Assembly: GCA_000333235.1 (NCBI GenBank) | Contig: CAPN01000016.1 | Location: forward strand, 310,001 to 374,000 | DNA length: 64,000 nt | From: Pseudoalteromonas luteoviolacea B = ATCC 29581 | GTDB taxonomy: Bacteria; Pseudomonadota; Gammaproteobacteria; Enterobacterales; Alteromonadaceae | Direction of reading: 5' to 3' | Shown here: positions 1 through 8,834 of the stretch, one piece after another | Numbering within the stretch: position 1 is the first letter of the stretch | Layout of the letters: every line of letters starts with the position of its first letter | Program-made: the position numbers and the translations under genes | Notes under the pieces: model-generated | The model's input: the letters and a program-made list of their open reading frames with translations, nothing else | Told to the model about the DNA's origin: nothing | Database searches by the model: none

Positions 1-511
1 CAGAAGAAAAATTCAACTCACCACCGCCGAGCTTCCCCATGCCCAAAACTAACATCGGTATTGGCTCCCCCTCCTCATTCTTAGGTGAACCGTTTAGCTT
101 GGCAACGTGTGCAAATGCCCAACCATTCGCAACATCAATTAACGCTTCTGCTAAACGAGAAACATAGGCAAGACTGTCAGCAATGGGATTTTTCTCCACC
201 AGATCTAACCACATCACTTTTAGCCAATACTGCTGACGAAAGCGACGCAGAATGCTAAAGCATTCATGTTCTTCTAGTGACGCTAATTCATTCGGCAAAA
301 TTGGGCTAATTTCTCTACTTTCCATTTGCTCTGTATTTTCTAACCAACTAACAAGTTCTGGTCGAGCAACTAATATGCGATAAGCAAAATCACTTAAAGC
401 CACAAGCTGTGCAACCTTTGGATGTGAATTAGCATCAATGCCGATTTCGCCTAATCGTGATTGCGCAAGTACAATCAGTTCCGGTGACATCGTTTTAGTT
501 GGTTGCACCAT
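1..511 (-). CDS. glnE: Glutamine synthetase adenylyltransferase/deadenylylase, N-terminal part
   Basis: The gene runs off the left edge; about 170 codons are visible. GlnE adds and removes AMP on glutamine synthetase in response to nitrogen status. The visible protein has a helical N-terminal region followed by VLGMGKLGGGELNFSS near residues 155-170, the nucleotidyltransferase signature of the first (deadenylylase) domain. The ATG at 511 has a GGAGA ribosome site 8 bases upstream; a second ATG seven codons in is less likely. Family members are about 950 residues, so most of the gene lies outside. Identification rests on the GMGKLGG motif and is strong. Confidence 0.9.
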   Translation of the reverse strand, partial: MVQPTKTMSPELIVLAQSRLGEIGIDANSHPKVAQLVALSDFAYRILVARPELVSWLENTEQMESREISPILPNELASLEEHECFSILRRFRQQYWLKVMWLDLVEKNPIADSLAYVSRLAEALIDVANGWAFAHVAKLNGSPKNEEGEPIPMLVLGMGKLGGGELNFSS

Positions 512-560
512 TATAGGTCTCCATATCGTAATGAAAGCGTGATGTTAGCTAATATAATCT

Positions 561-654
561 GTATCCAAGACACTTCAAAATGCAGGATTCAGAGCCGCGC
601 CTAACTGCCGACTACTTCTCGTTGAAAAAGCATTTTGAGGTAACTTGGGTATAC
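561..654. repeat. Imperfect long inverted repeat, MITE/REP-like
   Basis: The gap between glnE and the DUF350 gene holds two arms, 561-583 and 630-654, that are near reverse complements. The core CAAAATGC on the left matches GCATTTTG on the right, and the outer GTATCCAAG matches CTTGGGTATAC with a small gap. The roughly 46-base centre is unmatched. No ORF is present. It looks like a small dispersed palindromic element, but copy number cannot be seen from one window. Confidence 0.5.
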
Positions 655-719
655 CACTTGGGGGTTTGCTAATTTACCGTTATAGTAGCAGTTAACTGCT
701 CTAAAACATTACACTTTAT

Positions 720-1613
720 ATGCTCGAATTGTCTTTAACTAATATCAATTTTGTCGCGATTTCGGTTAGTTTTGTGGTCGTGTGTACAATTATTATTGCC
801 TTACGACGAGCAACGGAGTGGAAAGCCAAAAAAACCCTCTCTGATGAGCTTGCGCAACGAGATAACTTTGCTCTAGGTATTAGTTACTCAAGTCAAATCG
901 CAGTCGTCTGTATTAGCATTGCGTTTTTGTTTGATGAAATAAGTCTTCATACCGCGCAACAAAGACCGCTTAAAGTGACTTTAGTGATTTTCTTGTTTTT
1001 CACTTTTATCTTTATCGGTCAGCTCATTCATCGAAAATGGATTTTATATCGCTTTGATGAGAGCGAAGCAATTTTAAAACAGAACATCTGTGCTGCATTG
1101 GTTGATTCTGGCATGCTCTTGGCGAACTGCATTATCGTTTTGGGTCTTTATCGTTGGGTTCATCCGCAAGGGTTAAGTAATTTGCTTATTGTTACTTTGG
1201 CTTTTTTTGCACTACAAGGGATGTTCGCCATCGACAACCGAATTCGTGAATCTCGTTTCGCGCGAGTGAATCAAGGCGCATCGCTACAAGATAACTTTAA
1301 TTTAGCGAATACTTCAATCGGCATTCGCTATGCGGGTAAGTCAATTGGCTTAGGATTAGCCCTATATGCAGGACTGGCTAGTGCCCCCTATACCGACGCT
1401 AAATTGGTTGATAATTTATTTGCGTTAGCAACACATTGTGGTGCAATGTGGATTATTCTTTACATTGGAAGTATGGTTTTAACCCATATTTCATTGCCTA
1501 AAGTCGATACAGGCCTTGAAGTAGACCACCAAGATAATATTGGGGTTGCTTGTCTCGAATTTGCTGTTTTTTGCGCAATGGGCTATTTACTTATAAGTAT
1601 GTTTTCATTGTAA
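720..1613 (+). CDS. DUF350 family inner-membrane protein
   Basis: A 297-residue polytopic membrane protein with about eight hydrophobic segments. It contains two copies of the DUF350 pattern: the first around residues 43-70 (ELAQRDNFALGISYSSQIA) and the second near 190-220 (DNFNLANTSIGIRYAGKSIG). This is the usual tandem architecture of the family (E. coli YjfL relatives). The molecular function of DUF350 proteins is not established; they often lie near polyamine or envelope genes. The gene starts with ATG right after a short AT-rich leader and is followed 33 bases later by an unrecognised ORF, possibly in the same transcript. Confidence 0.8.
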   Translation: MLELSLTNINFVAISVSFVVVCTIIIALRRATEWKAKKTLSDELAQRDNFALGISYSSQIAVVCISIAFLFDEISLHTAQQRPLKVTLVIFLFFTFIFIGQLIHRKWILYRFDESEAILKQNICAALVDSGMLLANCIIVLGLYRWVHPQGLSNLLIVTLAFFALQGMFAIDNRIRESRFARVNQGASLQDNFNLANTSIGIRYAGKSIGLGLALYAGLASAPYTDAKLVDNLFALATHCGAMWIILYIGSMVLTHISLPKVDTGLEVDHQDNIGVACLEFAVFCAMGYLLISMFSL

Positions 1614-1646
1614 GCAAAACAGCATATGGATAAGTGCGTTAACTAG

Positions 1647-2144
1647 ATGGCGATTTTGATGCTGTTAAACGAAGAATGTGTTTTATTAGTGGATACCAAT
1701 ACGGAGTTCACACGTACGTTTGCTGAATTTTATTTCGGTGAACACACTGCGCATAAAACAAACTTAGTCGTCGCGGGTGATAATACTCGAGCTCATGTAA
1801 AGATGATGTTTCAAGATTTAATTAAAGATTATTGCTTTTGTGATATCAGTAACGAAATTAGTGTGTCAGAACTTGCTTCTTATATCCACGAGCATCATCC
1901 CGTTTCTGCGGTGATCATTAATGCGCTCGACTACCATCTAGCGAATGAAGAGCAAAAGTTTATTTTCGATTCATTGCACCCCATCCGTTATTTAGCCGAA
2001 GAAAATGACAAGGGTGAATTTTACTTTGAACGAGTAGACAACCAATGTCACGATAACCACCTATCGTGCAACAGCAAGGTCGCGGAAGCGACTGAAGACA
2101 TCACACAATCTTTATACCGCCTCGATTCTGAAAAACAAATTTAA
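1647..2144 (+). CDS. Unrecognised 165-residue protein, possible SDR-like fold
   Basis: A soluble 165-residue protein without a signal peptide or membrane segment. I do not recognise the family. The order of elements (hydrophobic strand, acidic-polar CDISNEISVSELASYI, then VSAVIINALDY) resembles the central part of short-chain dehydrogenases, where D-(I/V)-S and N-N-A follow each other, but the glycine-rich cofactor loop is missing. This could be a degenerate relative or chance. A Cys/His cluster (NQCHDNHLSC) lies near the C terminus. No good ribosome site precedes the ATG, which directly follows a stop codon, so translation may be coupled to the DUF350 gene. Confidence 0.55.
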   Translation: MAILMLLNEECVLLVDTNTEFTRTFAEFYFGEHTAHKTNLVVAGDNTRAHVKMMFQDLIKDYCFCDISNEISVSELASYIHEHHPVSAVIINALDYHLANEEQKFIFDSLHPIRYLAEENDKGEFYFERVDNQCHDNHLSCNSKVAEATEDITQSLYRLDSEKQI

Positions 2145-2211
2145 CGCTGATGCTTGTTGTTCAACCTTAGACTTCGTACCATAAGCAAAACGAGTCAAAC
2201 AGTGAAGCTTT

Positions 2212-2946
2212 ATGCGAATTCCTCATATTTATCAATCATCCGAACTCAGTCTACATACCCCTGTGACGCTTGATGACGATGCAGCGGGTCACATTGGCCG
2301 TGTTTTACGAATGCGCGAAGGCGATTTAGTCTCGCTTTTCAATGGGCGTGGCGGTGAGTTTAAAGCAGAGCTGATAGAAGTAGGTAAAAAGCAGGTTATA
2401 GCAAAGCCCATAGAGTTTATTGATAAATGCGTCGAATCCCCACTTAAGATCCATCTAGGGCAAGGGATTTCTCGTGGCGATAAAATGGACTTTACCATCC
2501 AAAAGTCTGTCGAACTCGGCATCACAGAGATCACCCCTCTCTTTACCGAACGTTGTGGCGTAAAACTCAACGGTGACAGGCTAGATAAAAAACATCAGCA
2601 GTGGCAAAAAATTGCAATTTCGGCTGCAGAGCAATCTGGCCGAAACATCATTCCACACGTGCATTATCCGGTCGACCTTGCTACTTGGTTACAAACAACC
2701 ACAGATGAACTGAAACTCACATTACACCCGAGAGCGGAACACTCTATAAAAACTTTACCCGTGCCGACATCTGGAGTGCGCTTTTTAGTCGGGCCTGAAG
2801 GTGGATTTAGCGATCAAGAAATCGCAGCGACTCAAGCAAACGAGTTTGTTGACGTGCGATTAGGCCCTCGCGTATTGCGAACAGAAACCGCTGCACTAAC
2901 CGTACTAAGTGCATTGCAGTTACAGTTTGGTGATTTAACACTTTAA
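2212..2946 (+). CDS. rsmE: 16S rRNA (uracil1498-N3)-methyltransferase
   Basis: A 244-residue SPOUT-class methyltransferase that methylates N3 of U1498 in 16S rRNA, using S-adenosylmethionine. The N-terminal PUA-like domain (about 1-70) contains HIGRVLRMREGD, and the knotted C-terminal domain carries FLVGPEGGFSDQEI (around 192-205) and LGPRVLRTETAALTVLSALQ, the SAM-binding trefoil motifs. Length matches the family. It is followed at 60 bases by gshB and then yqgE and ruvX, the standard gammaproteobacterial order. Confidence 0.95.
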   Translation: MRIPHIYQSSELSLHTPVTLDDDAAGHIGRVLRMREGDLVSLFNGRGGEFKAELIEVGKKQVIAKPIEFIDKCVESPLKIHLGQGISRGDKMDFTIQKSVELGITEITPLFTERCGVKLNGDRLDKKHQQWQKIAISAAEQSGRNIIPHVHYPVDLATWLQTTTDELKLTLHPRAEHSIKTLPVPTSGVRFLVGPEGGFSDQEIAATQANEFVDVRLGPRVLRTETAALTVLSALQLQFGDLTL

Positions 2947-3006
2947 AATCGTTTCCATTACCCCAATATAAATTAAAAATAAAACCAATTGCAAAAAGGT
3001 AGCGTC

Positions 3007-3963
3007 ATGGCACTGAAATTAGGCATTATTTCTGACCCTATTAGTGGGTTTAATATCAAAAAAGATACTGGCTTTGCTATGATGGTCGCGGCTCAAAAAC
3101 GAGGCTACGAAATACATTATATGGAAATGAACGACCTGTTTTTACTCGAAGGTCGAGCGATGGCTACCACTTCGATTGCCACCGTGTATGAAAATACTGA
3201 GCATTGGTATGATCTCGCCCCAAAAAGCACCATCGCACTGGATGAGCTTGATGTTATTTTGATGCGTAAAGACCCCCCATTTGATACCGAGTACATTTAC
3301 GCTACCTACATTTTGGAACGCGCTGAGCAAGCCGGTGCATTGGTTGTTAATAAACCTCAAAGTTTGCGTGATGCGAACGAAAAACTCTTTACTGCTTGGT
3401 TTAGTGAGCATACGCCGACAACGCTCGTTACACGTCAGCAAGCGCAGATCCGTGCTTTCTTAGCCGAGCACAAAGACATCATTTTAAAGCCGCTTGACGG
3501 CATGGGCGGTGCGTCTATTTTCCGTATTCGACAAGATGATCCAAACATAGGGGTCATTTGCGAGACCCTTACCGAACATGGAAAGCGATTTGCCATGGTA
3601 CAAACCTACATCCCTGCGATTGTGGATGGCGATAAACGTGTGCTTGTCGTCGATGGTCAAGTCATTCCTTATTGCCTTGCTCGTATTCCACAAAAAGGGG
3701 AAACTCGTGGCAATTTAGCGGCGGGAGGTCGCGGTGAAGCAAGGCCATTAAGTGAGTCAGATCGCAAAATTGCAGAAGCGGTTGCGCCCATTTTGAAAGA
3801 AAAAGGCTTACTTTTTGTCGGGCTTGATATTATCGGTGATAAACTCACAGAGATTAATGTCACCGCGCCAACGTGCGTTAAAGAGATTGAAGCGGCATAC
3901 GCTATTTCAATCATGGATCTATTTTATGACGCGATAGAGTCAAAACTAGACCATACTAAGTAG
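3007..3963 (+). CDS. gshB: Glutathione synthetase
   Basis: ATP-grasp ligase that joins glycine to gamma-glutamylcysteine in the last step of glutathione synthesis. 318 residues, family-typical. Visible landmarks are the N-terminal KLGIISDPISGFNIKKDTG, the ATP-grasp loop LKPLDGMGGASIFR (about 157-170), NLAAGGRGEARPLS and the Mg-binding LTEINVTAPTC near the end. I place the start at the ATG at 3007, which has AAGG six to nine bases upstream, rather than at a TTG 18 bases earlier. It lies between rsmE and yqgE in the same direction. Confidence 0.95.
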   Translation: MALKLGIISDPISGFNIKKDTGFAMMVAAQKRGYEIHYMEMNDLFLLEGRAMATTSIATVYENTEHWYDLAPKSTIALDELDVILMRKDPPFDTEYIYATYILERAEQAGALVVNKPQSLRDANEKLFTAWFSEHTPTTLVTRQQAQIRAFLAEHKDIILKPLDGMGGASIFRIRQDDPNIGVICETLTEHGKRFAMVQTYIPAIVDGDKRVLVVDGQVIPYCLARIPQKGETRGNLAAGGRGEARPLSESDRKIAEAVAPILKEKGLLFVGLDIIGDKLTEINVTAPTCVKEIEAAYAISIMDLFYDAIESKLDHTK

Positions 3964-3985
3964 TAATTAAGCTCGGGGGACCAAG

Positions 3986-4543
3986 ATGAAATCACTTGAA
4001 AATCATTTTCTCATTGCTATGCCAAGCATGGATGACCCCTTTTTTAAGCGCTCTGTAACCTACATTTGTGAACACAACGATGATGGTGCAATGGGGTTGG
4101 TTATTACTCACCCTATTAATGTGACTGTCGGTGAATTGCTCGATCAAATCGATATTGAGAATGATAAAATGGCCAAATCTGCCAATCAGCAGGTTTTAGC
4201 TGGAGGCCCAGTTAAGGTGGATCGAGGGTTTGTATTACACTCGCCACGCACGGGATTTTCATCTAGCCAATCGCTTAGCTCTGATATCATGATCACAACG
4301 TCTAAAGACGTATTAGAAACGCTAACACGCCATGACGCGCCTGATTCATTCATTATTACTTTAGGGTATGCTGGCTGGACTAAAGGTCAACTGGAGCAAG
4401 AATTGCTTGATAACGCTTGGCTTGTGGTCGAAGCGGATTCTAATGTTATTTTTAACACGCCAATTGAAAAACGCTGGGAAACCGCAGTTAAAATGCTAGG
4501 TATTGATGTCGCACAGCTTAGTTTGCAAGCAGGTCATGCTTGA
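3986..4543 (+). CDS. yqgE: YqgE/AlgH family protein
   Basis: A 185-residue cytoplasmic protein of the UPF0301 family, recognised by its start (NHFLIAMPSMDDPFFKRSVTYICEH) and by GAMGLVITHPINVTVGELL. In Pseudomonas the relative is called AlgH and is linked to alginate regulation, but the biochemical role is unsettled. The neighbourhood gshB-yqgE-ruvX is strongly conserved. The gene begins 22 bases after gshB with a GGGG-type ribosome site (CTCGGGGGACCAAG). Confidence 0.93.
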   Translation: MKSLENHFLIAMPSMDDPFFKRSVTYICEHNDDGAMGLVITHPINVTVGELLDQIDIENDKMAKSANQQVLAGGPVKVDRGFVLHSPRTGFSSSQSLSSDIMITTSKDVLETLTRHDAPDSFIITLGYAGWTKGQLEQELLDNAWLVVEADSNVIFNTPIEKRWETAVKMLGIDVAQLSLQAGHA

Positions 4544-4595
4544 TTGACTTTTCAAATTATGCACACACTTTGATCGCACTAAACAAGAATATTCA

Positions 4596-5042
4596 ATGAC
4601 AAAAAAAGAAAAGAAACCGGTTGGCCAACGCCATGTTTTAGGATTTGATTTTGGCACAAAAAGTATTGGCGTTGCGATAGGTCAAGAGGTTACGGGAACG
4701 GCAAATAGTTTAGGCGCGTTTAAAGCGCGAGACGGCATTCCTGATTGGCACGCTATCGAAAAGCTTATTAATGAATGGCAACCCGATCTGATTGTCGTTG
4801 GACTCCCGCTCAATATGGATGGAACGAATCAGCAAATTACATTTGCAGCAAAGAAATTTGCGAATCGCTTACACAACCTATCAAGATTACCGGTAGAAAC
4901 TCACGATGAACGTTTAACCTCGACAGACGCGCGCGCTCGACTATTTGAACAAGGTGGATACAAAAATCTAGCGAAAGATAACGTTGATGGTATGGCTGCG
5001 GCAATTATTCTTGAGAGTTATTTTGAACAGCAATGGGATTAG
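4596..5042 (+). CDS. ruvX: Putative pre-16S rRNA nuclease / RuvX (YqgF)
   Basis: A 148-residue RNase H-fold protein implicated in maturing the 16S rRNA 5' end; it was earlier proposed to be a Holliday-junction resolvase. The catalytic-type motif [14 protein letters not shown] is at about 16-29, [12 protein letters not shown] near 70, and DERLTST plus [11 protein letters not shown] near the C terminus supply the acidic residues. It closes the rsmE-gshB-yqgE-ruvX cluster. The last 38 bases overlap, on the opposite strand, the end of the solute-binding-like gene. Confidence 0.93.
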   Translation: MTKKEKKPVGQRHVLGFDFGTKSIGVAIGQEVTGTANSLGAFKARDGIPDWHAIEKLINEWQPDLIVVGLPLNMDGTNQQITFAAKKFANRLHNLSRLPVETHDERLTSTDARARLFEQGGYKNLAKDNVDGMAAAIILESYFEQQWD

Positions 5043-5916
5043 CATTTATTATCGTATACTTGGTAAAGTCAGGGATTAAACCCGCTTCTTCATAAGCTCG
5101 TTTAATTCGGTTTTGCTCGCGCAGTAACGTTAATCCTTTTTCTATGGCTTTGAATGCTCGCTCTCCGTCTGGGTGATTTCGTGATATAACAAAGTGACGG
5201 CTACCATTTAGTTCTAGAATCAACGATGGATGAGCGACCAGTTTGATCTCTTCGAGTTGATACGCGTTGTTTAAACTAGGCATGAGTGGCATCATCATAA
5301 AATCAGCCCACCCGCGGTGCACCATTTGAGCTTGAGCAAGCCATTCATGTTCTACAAACAACTCTTTCAAAGGCAAACTGCTGAGGGTTTGCCAATCAGT
5401 TCGCCATCTCGGTGTACTCACTGCCGTCAAGTTTAGAAAATCGTTATAACTTTTAAGTTGCGCTACTTTTTCATTGTCCGGGTTGGAATATATTCCTGCA
5501 AAATATTCACCTTGGCGGATCACCGCTTGACTAATAAACAATTTATCTTCAAGCGCTTTCGCGTCATCTAACCAATAGCTATCGAAACTTAGTAGGAGTT
5601 TTCCTTGTTCAAGCAAACGGGTATTTCGAAAATTGACTTTGCCCGATCGATATTCAAACGGTTTATCGAAGCCTCCAAGCATCAGCGCTTGTTGAACAAT
5701 AATCATATCAACGACATCACGACGAATATACTCACCATGAAAATCAACAACGTCTAATGGTGAACGTCCTCGTAAAAAACGCAAATAATCTTCATAAACG
5801 TCATCGCGAATAAACATCTCAACATGTTGATGTTCATCTGCACGTAATGAAGACACCGGTGACATCACTGCCACCAGCCAAATTGTGACCAAAAGTGCGC
5901 CCAGTTTATTCGCCAC
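5005..5916 (-). CDS. Periplasmic solute-binding-protein-like protein
   Basis: A 303-residue exported protein with an N-terminal signal peptide (hydrophobic stretch 6-24, cleavage probably after SLRA). The organisation, including an RWRTDWQTL segment and a C-terminal helix with [21 protein letters not shown], resembles family-3 extracellular solute-binding proteins, which in Alteromonadales often lack a cognate ABC transporter. No permease or ATPase is nearby. Its start overlaps the end of pilU by 11 bases, so it is probably co-transcribed with pilT-pilU. The ligand cannot be read from sequence. Confidence 0.7.
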   Translation of the reverse strand: MANKLGALLVTIWLVAVMSPVSSLRADEHQHVEMFIRDDVYEDYLRFLRGRSPLDVVDFHGEYIRRDVVDMIIVQQALMLGGFDKPFEYRSGKVNFRNTRLLEQGKLLLSFDSYWLDDAKALEDKLFISQAVIRQGEYFAGIYSNPDNEKVAQLKSYNDFLNLTAVSTPRWRTDWQTLSSLPLKELFVEHEWLAQAQMVHRGWADFMMMPLMPSLNNAYQLEEIKLVAHPSLILELNGSRHFVISRNHPDGERAFKAIEKGLTLLREQNRIKRAYEEAGLIPDFTKYTIINANPIAVQNNSQE

Positions 5917-7033
5917 TGTCTAATCCGTCCACCGTGACACCTTGCAAGAATCCAGCGCCTTTTTGCTCGTTATTTTGCAGTTTAATCATTAAACGTAAGT
6001 CGTTAGGTGAATCTGCATGATGCAATGCATCGGCGTAATTTATTTGCTGTGAACGATATAAATCAAAAAGGGCTTGATCAAAGGTTTGCATCCCCTGCTC
6101 TTTCGATTTTGCCATAACTTCTTTTATCGAACCCACATCGCCCTTTTTGACCAGCTCTGCAACTAAAGGCGAATTTAACAAGACTTCAATGGCTGCTACT
6201 CGACCTTCACCATCAGAAGTGGGGACAAGTTGCTGCGCAACGATTGCTCTCAAGTTCAACGCTAAGTCGTATTTTAACTTATCGTGCTTTTCTTTTGGCA
6301 CTAAGTGCATGATCCGGTCAATTGCTTGGTTGGCATTATTCGCATGCAATGTCGCCACACACAGATGACCTGTTTCAGCAAAACTCAACGCATACTCCAT
6401 AGTTTCTTGAGAGCGGATCTCGCCAATTAAAATGACATCCGGGGCTTGGCGCAATGAGCTTTTTAACGCGGATTCAAAGCTCTCAGTATCAATCCCGACT
6501 TCACGTTGTGTAATGATACTTTTTCTGTGTTCATGAACAAATTCAATCGGATCTTCAATTGTTAAAATATGCCCTCGTTGATTACGGTTGCGATAGCCAA
6601 TTAGTGCTGCTAGTGATGTCGACTTACCTGTACCAGTCCCCCCCACAAACAACACTAGCCCACGTTTTGCCATGATCACATCAGTAAGAACTGATGGTAG
6701 TTTTAGGTCATTAACATCGGGAATTTTAGTCACGATCCGACGTATTACCATACCCGCTTGGTCTCGCTGCCAAAAAGCCGAAACACGGAAGCGTCCTTCA
6801 TCATTGGCAACGGCAAAATTACACTCTTTAGTAGAATGAAATTCGCGCTTTTGAGCTTCACTCATCAACGATTCAACATACATTAATGACTTTTCAGGCG
6901 TAAGATTGGCTTCATCCAATGGTGTTAATTCACCATCGATTTTGGCACTAATTGGCAAACCTGCAGAAACGAACATATCTGAAGCTTTACGCTCGATCAT
7001 AATGTGTAAAAAGGGATCTAAAGGCGTATTCAT
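5906..7033 (-). CDS. pilU: Type IV pilus retraction ATPase PilU
   Basis: A 375-residue secretion-superfamily ATPase, a paralogue of PilT acting as its accessory retraction motor at the inner-membrane base of the pilus. Walker A is FVGGTGTGKSTS (about 133-144), the Walker B region is VILIGEIRSQETM, and the His box is AETGHLCVATLHANN. The N-terminal domain begins with PLDPFLHIMIERKASDMFVSAG. It lies 26 bases after pilT, in the order pilT-pilU seen across gammaproteobacteria. The C-terminal tail after the core, rich in Gln and Gly, fits PilU rather than PilT. Confidence 0.94.
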   Translation of the reverse strand: MNTPLDPFLHIMIERKASDMFVSAGLPISAKIDGELTPLDEANLTPEKSLMYVESLMSEAQKREFHSTKECNFAVANDEGRFRVSAFWQRDQAGMVIRRIVTKIPDVNDLKLPSVLTDVIMAKRGLVLFVGGTGTGKSTSLAALIGYRNRNQRGHILTIEDPIEFVHEHRKSIITQREVGIDTESFESALKSSLRQAPDVILIGEIRSQETMEYALSFAETGHLCVATLHANNANQAIDRIMHLVPKEKHDKLKYDLALNLRAIVAQQLVPTSDGEGRVAAIEVLLNSPLVAELVKKGDVGSIKEVMAKSKEQGMQTFDQALFDLYRSQQINYADALHHADSPNDLRLMIKLQNNEQKGAGFLQGVTVDGLDSGE

Positions 7034-7059
7034 TTTAGGTTCCTCACCTTACCAATGGG

Positions 7060-8106
7060 TTACATACCTAAACCAAATTGATTTTTATCATGTGCTTTCG
7101 TTCGAGCTTCTTGATGTGAAATGATGCCACGGTTGACCAAATTCATTAAACATTGATCCATGGTTTGCATACCATGCGATGCACCAGTTTGCACAGCAGA
7201 ATACATTTGCGCGATTTTGTCTTCACGGATCAAATTTCGAATTGCTGGAATCCCAAGCATGATCTCATGGGCGGCGACTCGACCTCCTCCTGATTTTTTC
7301 ACTAACGTCTGTGAAATGACCGCTTGTAGTGATTCTGACAACATCGAACGAACCATGTCTTTTTCTTCTCCTGGGAATACGTCAACAATACGGTCTATGG
7401 TTTTTGGTGCCGAAGTGGTATGCAAAGTGCCAAACACTAAATGCCCTGTTTCTGCTGCTGTCATTGCCAGTCGAATGGTTTCAAGATCGCGTAATTCACC
7501 GACCAAAATGACATCAGGATCTTCGCGCAGTGCACTTCGAAGTGCTGCAGAAAATGAACGAGTGTCACGGTGCACTTCACGTTGGTTGATCAGGCTCATT
7601 TTATTTTGATGCACAAATTCAATGGGATCTTCAATGGTCAGAATATGATGATGTTTATTCGCATTGATGTAATCCACCATTGCTGCAAGCGTTGTTGATT
7701 TACCTGAGCCTGTTGGGCCGGTTACTAACACTAAACCGCGGTTGTTGTCTGAAATTTTACGAAAGATTTCTGGCGCACCTAAGTCATCAAGTGTCAGCAC
7801 TGTACTTGGAATGGTACGAAACACCGCTGCTGGTCCGCGATTAGAATTAAAGGCGTTAACACGAAAGCGCGCAAGATTCGGAACTTCAAACGAAAAGTCA
7901 ACTTCAAGATTTTGTTCATAATCTTTGCGCTGGTTATCATTCATGATGTCGTAAATTAAACTATTTACGTCTTTTGCTTCGAGCACTGGAATGTTAATAC
8001 GACGTACATCTCCATCAACACGGATCATTGGTGAAACGCCTGAAGAAAGGTGTAAATCCGACGCTTTATGTTGCACACTAAAGGCTAATAATTCGGTAAT
8101 ATCCAT
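7060..8106 (-). CDS. pilT: Type IV pilus retraction ATPase PilT
   Basis: A 348-residue hexameric ATPase that depolymerises the pilus and drives twitching and DNA uptake. Visible motifs: DITELLAFSVQHKASDLHLS at the N terminus, Walker [13 protein letters not shown] (about 128-139), an Asp box ILTIEDPIEF, Walker B VILVGELRDLETI, and the His box AETGHLVFGTLHT. Length is typical. It is divergent from yggS with only 30 bases between the start codons. The ATG at 8106 has a GGAGT ribosome site (ACTCC on the plus strand). Confidence 0.96.
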   Translation of the reverse strand: MDITELLAFSVQHKASDLHLSSGVSPMIRVDGDVRRINIPVLEAKDVNSLIYDIMNDNQRKDYEQNLEVDFSFEVPNLARFRVNAFNSNRGPAAVFRTIPSTVLTLDDLGAPEIFRKISDNNRGLVLVTGPTGSGKSTTLAAMVDYINANKHHHILTIEDPIEFVHQNKMSLINQREVHRDTRSFSAALRSALREDPDVILVGELRDLETIRLAMTAAETGHLVFGTLHTTSAPKTIDRIVDVFPGEEKDMVRSMLSESLQAVISQTLVKKSGGGRVAAHEIMLGIPAIRNLIREDKIAQMYSAVQTGASHGMQTMDQCLMNLVNRGIISHQEARTKAHDKNQFGLGM

Positions 8107-8136
8107 TTAATACTCCAAAACTGAGCTAACAATACT

Positions 8137-8820
8137 ATGGTTACAATAGCAGAGAGACTGAATTCCGCCTATCAAAGACTGCAAGAGGCCGCGGAAAAAT
8201 CCCCATATCGTCATCCTGTTAGACTTTTAGCAGTGTCGAAAACCAAACCCATTACTCTTATCCAACATGCTTACGATTGCGGCCAACGCTGTTTTGGCGA
8301 ATCATACGTACAAGAGGCCATTGAAAAGGTCCAGTATTTTGCCAATACTCCCGACCTAGAATGGCACTTCATTGGCCCGATCCAGTCGAATAAATCTCGC
8401 CCAATCGCCGAACACTTTCACTGGGTACACAGTGTCGACCGAGAGAAAATTGCCAAACGATTAAATGAGCAAAGGCCAAAGGGTATGCCGCCACTGCAAG
8501 TACTTATTCAAGTCAACATAAGTTTAGACCCTGCCAAGTCCGGTTGCTTACCAACGCAAATAGAAAATCTCGCACAGTTGATTGTTCATTGTGACCAATT
8601 GACGCTTCGCGGGTTGATGACCATCACGGAACTTACCGAGGATAAAGCTAAGCAACTCAATTATTTTCAGCAAATGCGCCAATGCTTTGATACACTAAGA
8701 GCCCAATATCCGAATGTAGACACCCTTTCAATGGGAATGAGTGGCGATCTAGAACAAGCGGTCGCTGCCGGATCAACAATGGTGCGCATTGGGACTGATA
8801 TTTTTGGTCAAAGACAGTGA
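8137..8820 (+). CDS. yggS: YggS-family pyridoxal-phosphate homeostasis protein
   Basis: A 227-residue PLP-binding protein (PLPBP/YggS), thought to buffer pyridoxal phosphate and so affect amino-acid and vitamin B6 balance; no enzymatic activity is established. The PLP lysine sits in LLAVSKTKP (about 28-36). WHFIGPIQSNKSR and the C-terminal LSMGMSGDLEQAVAAGSTMVRIG, which binds the phosphate, are all present. It heads a plus-strand group with proC and yggT, the classical pilT-yggS-proC-yggT neighbourhood. Confidence 0.94.
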   Translation: MVTIAERLNSAYQRLQEAAEKSPYRHPVRLLAVSKTKPITLIQHAYDCGQRCFGESYVQEAIEKVQYFANTPDLEWHFIGPIQSNKSRPIAEHFHWVHSVDREKIAKRLNEQRPKGMPPLQVLIQVNISLDPAKSGCLPTQIENLAQLIVHCDQLTLRGLMTITELTEDKAKQLNYFQQMRQCFDTLRAQYPNVDTLSMGMSGDLEQAVAAGSTMVRIGTDIFGQRQ

Positions 8821-8834
8821 GGTACAAGTCTATC

